From Euleptes europaea (Eukaryota; Chordata; Lepidosauria; Squamata; Sphaerodactylidae): a DNA stretch of 64,000 nucleotides. Positions 1-9,900 of the stretch are shown here, in pieces. The translations under genes were made by a program, and so were the position numbers. Below the pieces are notes generated by a model, which worked only from the letters and a program-made list of their open reading frames with translations, ran no database searches and was not told where the DNA came from. The stretch covers positions 12,841,821-12,905,820 of the forward strand of contig NC_079312.1 of assembly GCF_029931775.1 (NCBI RefSeq), read 5' to 3'. Numbering within the stretch: position 1 is the stretch's first letter; each line of letters starts with the position of its first letter.

Positions 1-159
1 CTGGGAAGCGACCAAAATTCAAAGTTTTTCCCAAGAGGGTCAGTTAGGAAAGATGTCCCTTAATTTTTGAACTGCAGTTTCGAACTGGTCTGGTTGACTC
101 AGCATTACCAGGCTCTAGCCTGCAACACCTGGAAGGATGGAGTGGGGGGCAGGCATGCC

Positions 160-336
160 AGCATCATGGTTTGGGGAAACTAGAGGTGATGTCATGATGT
201 TGGGCAGGACACTCTAGTAGTTGCAAAAAACAACAACACACACACTATGGTTAAAACCATAGAGTTTTTTTGCAAATCCTAGAGTGTCCCTTCAACATCA
301 TGCCATCGCCTCTGGTTTTCTCCACAGCAGCCTCTG
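160..336. repeat. foldback (inverted-repeat) element
   Basis: The stretch from about 166 to 232 is closely matched by the reverse complement of about 262 to 335. Shared blocks include CATGATGTTG, the GACACTCTAG block and the TTGCAAAAAA block. The short centre reads through CTATGGTTAAAACCATAG. This is the structure of a small foldback transposon; the superfamily is not identifiable. No coding potential is seen in the first 820 bases. Confidence 0.6.
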
Positions 337-821
337 GTTTCTCCCTTTTCCTCTTGCTGGCATTTCCGTCACTGGTGGGCAATTATTGTATTTACCAAAG
401 GTCTACCTCCATAGCGGGAGACCTTACAATCGTATCTACTTACAACAGGCATCTTTCTTGCTCAAGAACGATGTTAAGTCACAACCCGAAGGATGTTAGA
501 TTGTAAAAAGACAACATACTGGATCCTGCACCATTCAGGCTGAGCCACTCCCGACTACGGGAGCACGCTCCACAAACTTTACCAATAAAGTAGGAATTGG
601 AACTGAGTTCCTTTCCACCCCAGTTACCAACCATTTGGCTGGAAAATGCCACACAGAGACACACTGAAAAGGCCTGCATTTCACCTTCAGTGAACTGAAG
701 GGGGCAGGTCAAACCCTGCATATATGACAGAGGCTCAACTCACGCACACGGCACAAAGAACTGGAGAGGTGGTGGTAGAATCTTTAAACAGGACATCTGA
801 CTGGAATAGCTTTGGGGGTGT

Positions 822-1052
822 GGGATGATGCTGTGGCCCAGTAGTACAGCATCGGCTTGGCACACAGAAGGTCCCAGGTTCAATCCCCGGAATCTCCAAT
901 TAAAGGGACTAAGCAAGCAGGTGATGTGAAAGACCTCTGCCTGAGACCCTGGAGAGCCGCTGCCGGTCTGAGCAGACGATACTGACTGAGATGGACCCAG
1001 GGTCTGATTCCGTATGAGGCAGCTTTGTGTGTGTGTTCATGTGTGCTTATCA
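822..1052 (+). mobile_element. tRNA-Ala-headed SINE
   Basis: The head has tRNA boxes (A-box-like GTGGCCCAGTAGTACAGC, B-box GGTTCAATCCC). The family body follows, with the AGACCTCTGCCTGAGACCC region and the TGAGGCAGCTT tail. The same family recurs at 47752, 62632 and 63070 (+) and at 8922 and 31395 (-). It is a retrotransposed copy, not a functional tRNA gene. Confidence 0.8.
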
Positions 1053-2041
1053 CGCTCAGCCTAACCCATCCGACAGGGTTGCCGTAAGGTAGGGATGGGG
1101 AACCTCAGGCCCAGGGGCCATATGCGGCCCCCGAGGACATTTTTTGTGGCCCTCGGGAGCTCCGGGGACCTGCTGCGGAGGCGTGGCGCAGGGCGGCCCT
1201 CCCTGAGGTTGTTTCTGGGGCCACGGCTTGCAGGGGTGCTGCGGCACCCTTTGGACCTCCTCTCGCCGACTGACGGCTGTCGGTAGGCGAGAGGAGGGGG
1301 AGGGACGCATCCCCCAAGGCTGCCCCCTATAGCCGTAGCGTGCAGGAACGCTGGGGCACACTGTAAGCCCCTCTCGCTGCCTGTCGGCTGTTGAGCAGCG
1401 AGAGGGAGGGGGGGAAAGAGACCCGCGGCTCCTGGCGGCAGAGCATGCGTGCAGGAGCCGATTGGGCTTCGGGGGGCCTTTTGTGGATTTTTGGGGGGAG
1501 GGCATGGAGCCTGGGGCCAGGTCATGTGGGGCTGGCAGGTGTGTGTGTGGGGGGGGGGAAGGCTTTTCTCTCTCCCTCTCTTTCTGTCTCTTTGTCTGTC
1601 TCCCTCCGTCCTTTTCTTTCCCCCTCTCTTTCCATTTCTTTCTCCCTCTCTCCCTTTTCCTCTTTCTCTGTTTTCCTTCCTTCCTCCCTTGCCGATTGGC
1701 TGCGGGCTGCGCCCCCCTGGCGCCTCGTTTGCTCAGGCCCACCACTGGCTGCCCTCCTGCCTGGGAGGGGGGAGGACCGGGGGAGCGGGGGCGCTCTCCA
1801 GGCATTCTCTGCATGGCTTCCCCTGGGGTTGCCAACCTCCAGGTGGTTACAAATTACAAGCTTTCTTGGATTGTTGACTAACTATATATTGCAAAGAGCA
1901 ATCACTATGGCTATTTAAACAGAAACCAATGATAGCAATATATTATAAGCACAATTTCTTTTTAGTCTTTTGTTTCTTCACAAAGACATATAAACTTCAC
2001 ATATCAACGTATCCAACAAAATTCAGATTTCAAAACAACAA

Positions 2042-2096
2042 TATCAAGACAGGCTTCCAGTAACTGTTCTGTTTCATACAAACTTTCATCAGTTGG
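2042..2096 (-). ncRNA. hammerhead-ribozyme-like motif, left arm
   Basis: On the minus strand CTGATGA (2087-2093) is followed after 10 nt by GAAA. A four-pair ACAG/CTGT stem III then precedes the TC expected at the cleavage site. This is the mirror copy of the motif at 2757-2808 with one less stem III pair. Stem II is weak. Activity is unproven. Confidence 0.35.
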
Positions 2097-2756
2097 TAAG
2101 TATTATTAGGTAGGTTTTATAGTTCATAAGAAGTAATCCTCTTTTTCTTCTTTTTTCAGGTTTCTTACTGAAGAAGTGGTGAGGATTATCAATGCTCAAT
2201 AGCCATCCCACGGTGCTTCCTTTTCTAAATAAAACATTAATCCAATATAGTATCATTGGATCTTATTAACAAATTAAAAAAACATGCAGCATAACGAAAA
2301 TACAAATATACAATTCATATTGCTTACAGACAACTTTCCACGTCTTTTATTTTAGTCAGCACAACTCCATGAGTCAGTATATATATTCCATGATGGGAAA
2401 CAATGGGGAGAGTGGGTGCGAGATTGGCGTTTTCTATAAATCTCGCACCCACTCTCCCCATTGTATCCCATCATGGAATATATATACTGACTCATGGAGT
2501 TGTGCTGACTAAAATATAAGACGTGTAAGTAATATGAATTGTAGATTTGTATTTTTGTTATGCTGCATGTTTTTTTTAATTTGTTAATAAGATCCAATGA
2601 TACTATATTGGATTAATGTTTTATTTAGGAAAGGAAGCACCGTGGGATGGCCATTGAGCATTGATAATCCTCACCACTTCTTCAGTAAGAAACCTGAAAA
2701 AGAAGAAAAAGAGGATTACTTCTTATGAACTATAAAACTTACCTAATAATACTTAC

Positions 2757-2808
2757 CAACTGATGAAAGTTTGTATGAAACAGGGCAGTTACCGGAAGCC
2801 TGTCTTGA
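2757..2808 (+). ncRNA. hammerhead-ribozyme-like motif, right arm
   Basis: CTGATGA (2760-2766) and GAAA (2777-2780) are separated by 10 nt. Stem III pairs ACAGG (2780-2784) with CCTGT (2799-2803), followed by C2804 as the expected cleavage nucleotide. Stem I pairs CAA just 5' of the core with TTG just 3' of the site. Order and spacing match a hammerhead, but stem II is poorly paired, so the copy may be decayed. Confidence 0.4.
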
Positions 2809-3410
2809 TATTGTTGTTTTGAAATCTGAATTTTGTTGGATACGTTGATATGTGAAGTTTATATGTCTTTGTGAAGAAACAAAAGACTAAAAAGAAATTG
2901 TGCTTATAATATATTGCTATCATTGGTTTCTGTTTAAATAGCCATAGTGATTGCTCTTTTTTGACTAACCTCCAGGTGGTGGCTGGAGACCTGGCAACCC
3001 TAGCCTCTCTCCCCCCACCAGGAGATCTACACCTGGAATGGCCCCCGAATGATGTTATAAATGTGCAAATGGCTCTTGGCAGGAAAAAGGTTCCCCACCC
3101 CTGCCGTAAGGCAACAATGAAGCAGAGGAGAACAGCATGTTCTGCCCTGAGCTCCATGGAGAAAGGTCAGGTTAAAAATAGGTAAGACACCAAATCTGAA
3201 TACTCCCTGCGTAGGGGGGAAAGCTCCCCGCTTACAGGAAACTAGCTCATCAAGAAAAGGACTAGGCTACAAGCTAGCTTTCGGTTTGCAGGAAGACTTC
3301 AAAATATACAAGGGGGAATCATTCCAAAAATGCTGCCGCTTGAGGCGGTGTGCTCCACATTAGGATTCCACCCTCTCAGTCGAGGCTGAAAGGATGAAAC
3401 GCCTGCTCAC

Positions 3411-4172
3411 CTGCTCTTCCCGCCTCTCCTCGGGCGAACATCTCCGCAGGAAATCCTCAGCCAGGGCCACCGCTTGTGCACAGGTCTCCGGCCCACCTTT
3501 CCGAACCCGCCTCTGCATTTCCGGGGGCAGGACCGTCAGGAACTGTTCCAGGATGACCAGCTCCAAGATCCTCTCCTTGGTGTGTCGCTCCGGCTTGAGC
3601 CACTGGTGGCCAAGTTCCCAGAGGCGGCCGCAAGCTTCTCGGGGGCCTTTGGCCTCCTGGTAGCGGTACATCCGGAAGCGCCGGCATTGCGCTGCGGCAC
3701 TGACGGCCTCTTCCTCCAGGATTTCTACCTTCACTTGCCCACGCTCTTCTTGGCTGGTGTCCCCATGTTGGGTTTCTCTGCCGAGACCCAGAAGGTGTTG
3801 GGTCAGGATCCGTCCTCTCGGGTGCCACATGGGGCCAGACGATTTCCCAAAAGGGAACGGAATAGTCAGAGCCTCGTCTCTTACCGTCAGCCCTGGCTGG
3901 TGTGGATTTCTCCCCTCTGATTGAGAGGGCTCCATCGCCTTGAGGAATTCCTGCAGCCGGGCTTCCCACGGCCTCACGTTCTCCCGTTTTACGTGGTCCT
4001 GTATGTTTCTTTCCCAGAATTCCCCAATGTTCGCAACTTGCATTGCGTGAAGGTCTTTTTCAGTCCCCACTTCAAGGGTCGCTCGGTCTAGCGTCTCCGT
4101 TTTCACCCCTGGCCGTACCCCAGCCACCAGCTGGAGATTCAAAGGCACAGCGTCGTGCTGCTCAGTGGCCAT
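3411..4172 (-). CDS. SCAN-domain first coding exon of a probable SCAN zinc-finger gene (locus A)
   Basis: The exon runs from the ATG at 4172-4170 to a splice donor after 3411 (GAGCAG|GTGAGC) and encodes 254 residues, ending in phase 0 like the other three SCAN exons in the window. Residues about 163-245 form a SCAN domain: [41 protein letters not shown] and [12 protein letters not shown] are visible. SCAN mediates homo- and heterodimerisation of C2H2 zinc-finger transcription factors in the nucleus. Upstream are psi-K-x-E motifs VKTE, VKRE and VKVE, as in the neighbours. No linker or finger exon is found between this donor and base 1. The rest of the gene is therefore outside the window, or this is a SCAN-only remnant. 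The reading frame is open throughout. Confidence 0.8.
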
Positions 4173-4502
4173 TTTGTTTTCTGGGCAACAGCTGGCCAGA
4201 TGTGATATTATCAGATAATCCCACCAATTGGAAAGGCCTTTCTATGATGTTCCACGGATTCCAGGCATGCAAGTGGTCTGGAAGGGAAGATGATGATCAG
4301 TGGAAAAGAGGTTTTCCTCTGACAAATCTTAGCATTTGGACATTTAGGTGGCTATTACCACCCCCGAAACATGTTTCTGAACCTGTGCGAAGTACCATAA
4401 ACCCACACATATCTGAGATTAGCCAAAGGATTTATCGGTCAAAGGACTCTTATTTTTGAATCAGTCTAAAATCCAGTTTAAAACACTAGCAATTAATACA
4501 TT

Positions 4503-4690
4503 CATCGAATCATAGAGTTGGAAGGGCCAACCAGGGTCATCTAGTCCAACCCATTTTATCCTCACAACAACCCTGTGAGGCAGGGAAGCCTGAGAAAGAA
4601 TGACTGACCCTCAATCACCCAGGCAGCATCACGACAGAGTGGAGATTTGAAATCTCAGGGTAGCTCTCTAACCACTACACCTCACTGACT
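4503..4690 (-). mobile_element. CR1 3' end fragment followed by a tRNA-SINE fragment
   Basis: AATCATAGAGTTGGAAGGG plus the TCTAGTCCAACCC block mark the antisense 3' end of a CR1 LINE. CAACAACCCTGTGAGG and the CACCCAGGCAGC-type block mark a tRNA-derived SINE body on the minus strand. Confidence 0.6.
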
Positions 4691-5104
4691 AATAAGATAC
4701 ATTCATCAAGGGTTACTCCATCCATAGCTGCCAGATATAATGGCTAATGGAACCTCCATGTTCAGAGACAGTATACCCCTGAACACCAGTTGATGCAGGG
4801 GGAAGATCCGGGAGGAGACTCCGCTTTGCTTTGGCAGGGCAGAGAAGAAGGGACCCGATTGGCTGCCGTTGGAAACAGGCGATTGGTCTGATCGGGGATT
4901 TTCCAAAGCCACAGCAGGCAGCGATCCAACAGGCACAGCTTCCCCCAGCACAGTGCATCAGCGCTGATGGAGTGAGACTTTTACCTATGCAGTTGCTGCC
5001 TGCCCCATTCTTGCAGGAAAAAACCAACAAAGCCGCCCCCTCCCACAGGGACATTAAATTTCCCCCCAACTCACCTGATTTCCCCCCCTTTAAAGAAAAT
5101 CTCT

Positions 5105-5364
5105 CCAGATCCGGCGGCAGCGGCTGGGAAATTTAAACCCTGCTTTCCCACGGTAGGCGGAGCAGGAAGTGATCGCCCCTCTGCCCATCCCAGAGCATCT
5201 GCAGCTGCTCTAGGAAGCCGCGCGTCGGTGACTTTAACCCCTTGCTCTCCTTGCGGAGCCGGGCGCCCCTTTCAAAGGCAAGGCGGCTGTTTCTTTGTGT
5301 CCTTCTGCCATGCCAGGCGAGCCCGAGTCACGGAGGGCGAAGGGAATCGCTCGAGGAAAGCGAC
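5105..5364. promoter_or_regulatory. CpG-rich stretch, candidate promoter of SCAN locus A
   Basis: CpG dinucleotides are dense here (CCGGCGGCAGCGG, GCCGCGCGTCGG, GAGCCGGGCGCC, TCGCTCGAGG) against a CpG-poor surround. It lies about 1 kb upstream of the SCAN exon on the minus strand, so it could hold the promoter or a 5' untranslated exon. No TATA box or initiator can be assigned. The rest of 4700-5104 has no recognised feature apart from a CR1-like block near 4715-4790. Confidence 0.3.
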
Positions 5365-5375
5365 ATGGAGCCTCT

Positions 5376-5586
5376 CTTTTTTTTTTAATATAATTTTTTA
5401 TTAATTTTAATAATAAATAATTTTTTAATTTTAACCCCAAAAAAGAAAACATCACAAATGATAAATCACATAAACAAATAACTAAAAAGGGGAAAAAAAT
5501 ACCAAAATTACAAAAAGAGCACTTGAACTACAGCTTTTCCTCTTCTGCTATAATATTGTAAAATGAACATTATGGTAGAAGATGAA
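5376..5586 (-). mobile_element. 5'-truncated LINE tail insertion (antisense, L1-like)
   Basis: A poly-T run followed by AT-rich sequence is flanked by an exact 11-bp duplication ATGGAGCCTCT (5365-5375 and 5587-5597). That is typical of a target-primed insertion with its poly-A end on the minus strand. Confidence 0.65.
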
Positions 5587-5597
5587 ATGGAGCCTCT

Positions 5598-6690
5598 AGG
5601 GTTGCCAGCCTCCAGTTGGTGACTGGAAAGCTCCTGGGATTGCAAAGCTCCTGGGAGTCAACAGAGATCAGTTCGGTTGGAGCAGGGGTCGGCAAACTCA
5701 TTAGTCAAAAGAGCCAAATATCAACAGTACAACGATTGAGATTTCTTTTGAGAGCCACATTTCTTAAACTTAAACTATATAGGTAGGTACACTGTTTATT
5801 AACTTAATAAACTTTAATTAAAGTTTTAAGTTTTAATTAAACTATAGGTACACTGAATAAAACTTGATATCATACTTAATAGGAATCTTATTTATTGATA
5901 AAAAATTAAATTGTAAGTCCCTGCCATTTCCCCCTCCCCGTCCGGAGTCCTCGTCTGGAGGCCTGGTCTACCGCCATAAAAGCCTATTGGTAGACCTGGC
6001 CTCCGGCTGAGTCCCATTGGGAGGCCAGGTCTACCCATTGGGTTTCTTGGCAGTAGACCTGGCCTCCGGAGGCCCATAGAAGCCAATGGGTAGACCTGGC
6101 CTCTGAAGGGGGACTTTTCCCCCTCCTCGGAGTCCAGGTCTACCGCCAAGAAAGCCAGTGGGTAGACACGGCCTCCCAATGGGACTCAGCCGGAGGCCAG
6201 GTCTACCAAAGGAAGCCCGCCCCGCCCAACAGCTGATAGGCGGGGGGGGCAGGAACCGCCGAGCCGCCCAGCAATCGCTCGGCTAGAGGGGACGGGAGGC
6301 TTTAGCCTCCCAACCATTGAGGGCAAGGGAAAGGGGGACCCGGCCATTCTCCACGGCGGGTGGGGGGGAGAGACAGCGCGCCCGCTCACCCACTCTCTCT
6401 CTCTCAGGCGCGCCGGCTCCGCAGCCTGGCTGCTGACGCGAGCGGGCGCAAGAGCAGGGGCTCTGAACCAAGTTCGGAGAGCCGCACTCAACGGGCCAAA
6501 GAGCCGCATGCGGCTCTGCAGCCGCAGTTTTGAGACCCCTGGGTTGGAGAATAGGGCTGCTTTCGAAGGTGGACTCTATGGCTTTATGCTCTCTCGAAAC
6601 CCCTCCCTCCTCAGGCGTCACACCCCAAACATCCAAGGATTTCCGGGCAATCCTAAGCCTCCAGGTTCAGGGGCAGTGTATCCTTGAATT
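5598..6690 (-). mobile_element. GTTGCC-type inverted-repeat element, split by a hAT insertion
   Basis: AGGGTTGCCAGCCTCCAG opens the element and the CAACAGAGATCAGTTC block matches the family body. After the hAT at 5683-6541 the body resumes with GGTGGACTCTATGGC and CCCCTCCCTCCTCAGGC. The right end is poorly preserved. Confidence 0.6.
5683..6541. mobile_element. hAT-type non-autonomous element with internal tandem and inverted repeats
   Basis: The ends CAGGGGTCGGCAAACTC and TTTTGAGACCCCTG are bounded by an exact 8-bp duplication GGTTGGAG (5675-5682 and 6542-6549). Between about 5945 and 6210 a block containing GTAGACCTGGCCTCCGG repeats in both orientations. The 3' third is GC-rich. No transposase frame is seen. 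Confidence 0.8.
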
Positions 6691-6699
6691 CCATTGGCA

Positions 6700-6912
6700 A
6701 ATATGAAGGTGTGCTTTATGCCAAATCAGCCCATAAATGGTTGGAAGACGTCTTCGCAGCTCAAGGGGCCAAACAAAGTGCGAACAGTGTTTTTTATAAT
6801 GTTTTCAAACTCTTAATACATCGGTGGGAATACATAGAAAGTGCGAACGGTATTTTTTATAACATTTTCAAACTCTTGATACATCGCTGGGAATACAAGT
6901 GTGGTAATCCCC
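6700..6912 (-). mobile_element. truncated copy of the 63-bp-unit DNA transposon
   Basis: The segment contains CCATAAATGGTTGGAAGACG and two tandem units ending in CTTAATACATCG(G/C)TGGGAATACA. It ends in GTGTGGTAATCCCC, matching the right end of the copies at 17574 and 25074. The left terminal repeat is missing. Confidence 0.65.
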
Positions 6913-6913
6913 T

Positions 6914-7815
6914 AGGTTCTGCCAGCTCCAGGTTAGAAACTTCCTGGAGATTTTGGGGGTGCAGCCTGGGGGGGGCGGCAGAATTTGGGGAGGGGAGGGA
7001 CTTCAGCGGGGTATAATGCCATATAATCCACCTTCAATGCCATAGAGTCCGATGGCCAAAGCGGCCATTTTCTCCAGATGAACTGATCTCAATCGGCTGG
7101 AGGTCAGTTGGAATAGCAGGAGATCGCCAGTTAGTACCTGGAGGTTAAGTAATCAAAGATTAACACCTCTGTACTAGTACCTACGGTTAGAAAATAAGTA
7201 CAGAACAAATCACTATAGCCAAATACTCAAAAAGTGTAATAAGCATAAGCAAACATCACATAATATACAGTAACTATCAATCCAAGGTAAGTGTCTACAA
7301 GAGAGTAACAATCAATCCAAAGGTGAGTGTCTACAAAAGAGTAACAGTCACAGTCAATCCAGCTTGGAAGACTCATTGTATCCTATTTGGGAACCTTGTA
7401 AATTATTGAATTTGTCTGTGCAACCATGTACTGGAGAATGAATATCCTTGTTTGGAAATCATAAGATATGAAATATTAATTCTACATGGTATGCTTCTTT
7501 TCTTCATCCCTATGGGAGATTATTACCACTGGCTTTGAAAGCTTGCATTGAAACAAGTGTTAAGGCTCAAACTAAATGGGACTGAGGAAGACTTGGAACG
7601 ATCGTATCCCTGTTTACCTTCTCTTCTTTTGAAGACTTCCAAGCTGGATTGACTGTGACTGTTACTCTTTTGTAGACGCTCACCTTTGGATTGATTGTTA
7701 CTCTCTTGTAGGCACTTACCTTGGATTGATCGTTACTGTATATTATGTGATGTTTGCTTACGCTTATTGCACTTTTTGAGTATTTGGCTAAAGTACCTGG
7801 AGGTTGGCAGCCCTT
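6914..7815 (+). mobile_element. GTTGCC-type inverted-repeat element, split by insertion 7147-7791
   Basis: The start GCCAGCTCCAGG, the body TTTTGGGGGTGCAGCC and AACTGATCTCAATCGGCTGG, and the end CTGGAGGTTGGCAGCCC match the family. The 3' terminal repeat is interrupted right after CTGGAGGTT. Confidence 0.7.
7147..7791. mobile_element. inverted-arm retroinsertion (hammerhead-like family)
   Basis: The 645-bp insertion has a 14-bp duplication AGTACCTGGAGGTT (7133-7146 and 7792-7805). The arms, about 7198-7372 and 7620-7790, are reverse complements (for example CAATCCAGCTTGGAAG against CTTCCAAGCTGGATTG). The outer sequence AATCACTATAGCC resembles AATCACTATGGC in the 1848-2966 element. A degenerate hammerhead-like core lies in the spacer at about 7578-7610: CTGAGGA, GGAA in place of GAAA, three stem III pairs then TA, and a GGGA/TCCC stem I. 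Confidence 0.6.
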
Positions 7816-8009
7816 TAATCTGACCCACCAGGGCTGTGCTCTCATCTTTAATGGTTATGAAGGGTCCATAACTGTATTATACGTCAGCAAGAGAGCCGCT
7901 GGTGAGCTCCTGTCTGACTCATTGTGGGCTTTGGAGAGACTCTGGAAACAGGGGGCCTCTTTCCTGCTTCCCAAGACTCCCTGAAGGCCACCTCAAAGTC
8001 AAATTATGG

Positions 8010-8484
8010 GGCTAGGGGACAACCTTTTTTTGGTTGTCAGATTTTGGCTATACAACCACAGATTTTGGCTATACAAGAATACCAAAAAGTTTTGGATCCT
8101 TAACCATGATAGACTTCTGACAAATTATTCAGGGATTGTAGAAGTCAATTTCACTGCCCGAAGGCAGCATGAAGTAGCGTTTACAGCAGATTGCTGCCTG
8201 TGGGTGACATGGTACCCAATGATACCTTTCCCGCTGCCTGCCAAGTTTTTTGAAAGTGGGCGGGGCCAGGTGGAGTTTTGCCAAGCAAGACTTCTGATTC
8301 GCCATTGGGGATTTGATTGACTGTGCAGATGTGTTGCTTTGGCAGCAGCTGCCACCACATCACAAGGATCTTCCCTGTGTGACTGCAGGTAAGCTGCATT
8401 TTGGAGACAGCGCCATCTCCTGTGCCCACGAAATGAATTCCAAAGGCACCCCCAGGCTCAAAAAGGTTGGGGACCCCTGGATTA
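8010..8484 (-). mobile_element. probable hAT-type non-autonomous element
   Basis: The right end CTCAAAAAGGTTGGGGACCC CTGG is a typical hAT terminal repeat. The left end near 8010 reads GGGGACAACCTTTTTTTGG, a decayed inverse. No clean 8-bp duplication was found, so the left boundary is uncertain. Confidence 0.4.
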
Positions 8485-8488
8485 TAGT

Positions 8489-8910
8489 GTCAAGCCATGT
8501 CAGGCTTCAGTACCCCATTGCGTCTCAGCAATAAACTTTACTCCAGACGTTGCAGAGAGTTTAAAGATTTATTAAGAAAAGCTAACGGGTCAGTAGGTCT
8601 AACGAACTTAAGGTCAGAATGCAGGTATGGGGAATACAGGGCATCTTTATAGGGAACGTACAATACATTTGGTTACATCATTGGTAGGACATGAAAGGGT
8701 AAGTTTCATCAAAGGAAGAGTATTTGTCACCTCAAGAGCAGATAGCAGTTTACCATTGGAAGGCTTACTTTGAAGTGGAGATCGCTGCCTCCGGTCTTCA
8801 CACTGATTCCTCAACTTCCCACGGGAAAGGAAGTGGCTTTGATACTAAACATATGCTTATCCGGGGCCCGAATGGATGCCCTGGCTGACAGGCCAGGACC
8901 TTCGTTCTAA
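8489..8910 (-). other. unresolved block, possible solo LTR fossil
   Basis: The block starts TGTCAAGCC, and GGCTGACA occurs near 8893. It contains AATAAA and poly-A-like stretches but no open frame. The terminal inverse match is weak and no target duplication is seen, so this is only a possibility. Confidence 0.2.
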
Positions 8911-8921
8911 TCTCTGTTTGA

Positions 8922-9037
8922 ACACATGAAGCTGCCTTATACTGACTCAAACCCCTGGTCCATCAAAGTCAGTATAGTCTACTCAGACTGGCAGCAGCTC
9001 TCCAGGGTCTCAGGCACAAGTCTTTCACATCACCTAG
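8922..9037 (-). mobile_element. tRNA-Ala SINE, 3' part
   Basis: CACATGAAGCTGCCTTATAC, GTCTACTCAGACTGGCAGC and CTTTCACATCACCT are the antisense body of the SINE seen complete at 63070. The tRNA head is missing, replaced by the next SINE. Confidence 0.75.
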
Positions 9038-9039
9038 GG

Positions 9040-9335
9040 TGGTGTAGTGGTTAAGAGCGGTGGAGCGATGGACTCTGATCTGGAGAACTGGGTTTGATTC
9101 CTCACTCCTCTACATGAATGGCGGAGGTTAATCCGGTGAACTGGATTCCCCCCCACACACACACACATATGAAGCCAGCTGGGTGACCTTGGGCTAGTCA
9201 GATTCTCTCAGCCCCACCTACTTCACAGGGTGTCTGTTGTGGGGAAGGGGAGGGAGGGTGATTGGAAGCCGGTTTGAGTCTCCCTTAAGCGGTAGAGAAA
9301 GTCGGCATAGAAAAACCAACCCTGCTTCTTCTGTG
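9040..9335 (+). mobile_element. tRNA-derived SINE with duplicated head
   Basis: The tRNA-like head GTGTAGTGGTTAAGAGCGG and GGTTTGATTCC, the GTGACCTTGGGCTAGTCA body and the GGCATAGAAAAACCAAC tail define the commonest SINE in the window. Other copies are at 10415, 32105 and 48505 (+) and at 17048, 21675, 28028, 30093, 34036, 47951 and 63345 (-). Confidence 0.8.
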
Positions 9336-9417
9336 CACAGGACCGGCTTGGGATCACGACAGACTTTAAACTCAGGATAAAAACAGCATCCAGAAAATGT
9401 GGAGCGAATGTGAGGGG

Positions 9418-9645
9418 AGGGCCTTTTACGTAGGGCTGTTTCCCTCCCGTCATCACCCCCCCACACACTACTTGGGGCTTGGTTTTCATTATGCATGCAT
9501 TTTCTGACCTTCAGAAATCACCTCGCTCTCTCCCTGCCAGCATCCAGAAAACGTGGGGGGAGGCTGAAGGTCGGAAAATGCATGCATAATGAAAATCAAA
9601 CCCCAAGTAGTGTGGTTAGGGAAACAGCCATGCATAAAAAGCAGA
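9418..9645. repeat. foldback element
   Basis: ATTATGCATGCATTTTCTGA at about 9488-9508 is answered by its inverse near 9575-9592. Flanking arms also match (the GGGAAACAGCC and CCCAAGTAGTGTG blocks). Part of the arm is present a third time at about 9650-9690. Confidence 0.55.
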
Positions 9646-9900
9646 GAGAGAGGGGATTTCTGAAGGTCAGAAAATGCATGCATACTCAGAATGAAGCCCT
9701 GCAATAGTGGGAGGGGGACCGTGCTGAGAACAGCCCCTGCATAAAAGGCCTTTATCTCCGACATCAAATTAGCTCTGTGAAGGGGCTGCTTCGCTGTGCA
9801 TTCCTTTTTAGCACTCTTTTCGTTTTAAACGCTGTCTGAGCAACTGAGAAAAACCAGGGCAAGGCAGCAGTGTCAAAAAACGCTCTTATTTTTTACTCAG

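Larger units (their letters stand above)
1848..2966. mobile_element. palindromic retroinsertion (hammerhead-bearing family, inverted dimer)
   Basis: An insertion of 1119 bp is flanked by a 14-bp direct repeat AACCTCCAGGTGGT (1834-1847 and 2967-2980) that belongs to the end of a GTTGCC-type element. Arms of about 525 bp (roughly 1897-2425 and 2439-2957) are near-perfect reverse complements around a 13-bp spacer. Each arm holds one hammerhead-like core. The interior is AT-rich and has no open frame of note. The duplication length suits a target-primed retroelement better than a DNA transposon. Similar sequence lies at 60262 onward. Confidence 0.7.
1090..3103 (+). mobile_element. hAT-type DNA transposon, non-autonomous, with nested insertions
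   Basis: The ends read GGATGGGGAACCTCAGGC and, inverted, GGTTCCCCACCCCTG. They are flanked by an exact 8-bp duplication CCGTAAGG (1082-1089 and 3104-3111), the hAT signature. No transposase is visible. The interior is GC-rich to about 1530 and CT-rich at about 1540-1690. It then holds a GTTGCC-type terminal repeat with the palindromic insertion 1848-2966. A related shorter copy lies at 44518-44933. Confidence 0.8.

Noticed and set aside
1056-1835. 259-codon frame on the minus strand
   Set aside because: It is low-complexity Pro/Arg/Lys sequence produced by the GC-rich and CT-rich interior of the hAT element, with no domain and no homologous copy.
9153-9172. CA and TG dinucleotide runs (also near 23200, 26020 and 42620) as regulatory Z-DNA
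   Set aside because: They are short and are tails of BovB or SINE copies or ordinary microsatellites; nothing ties them to a promoter.
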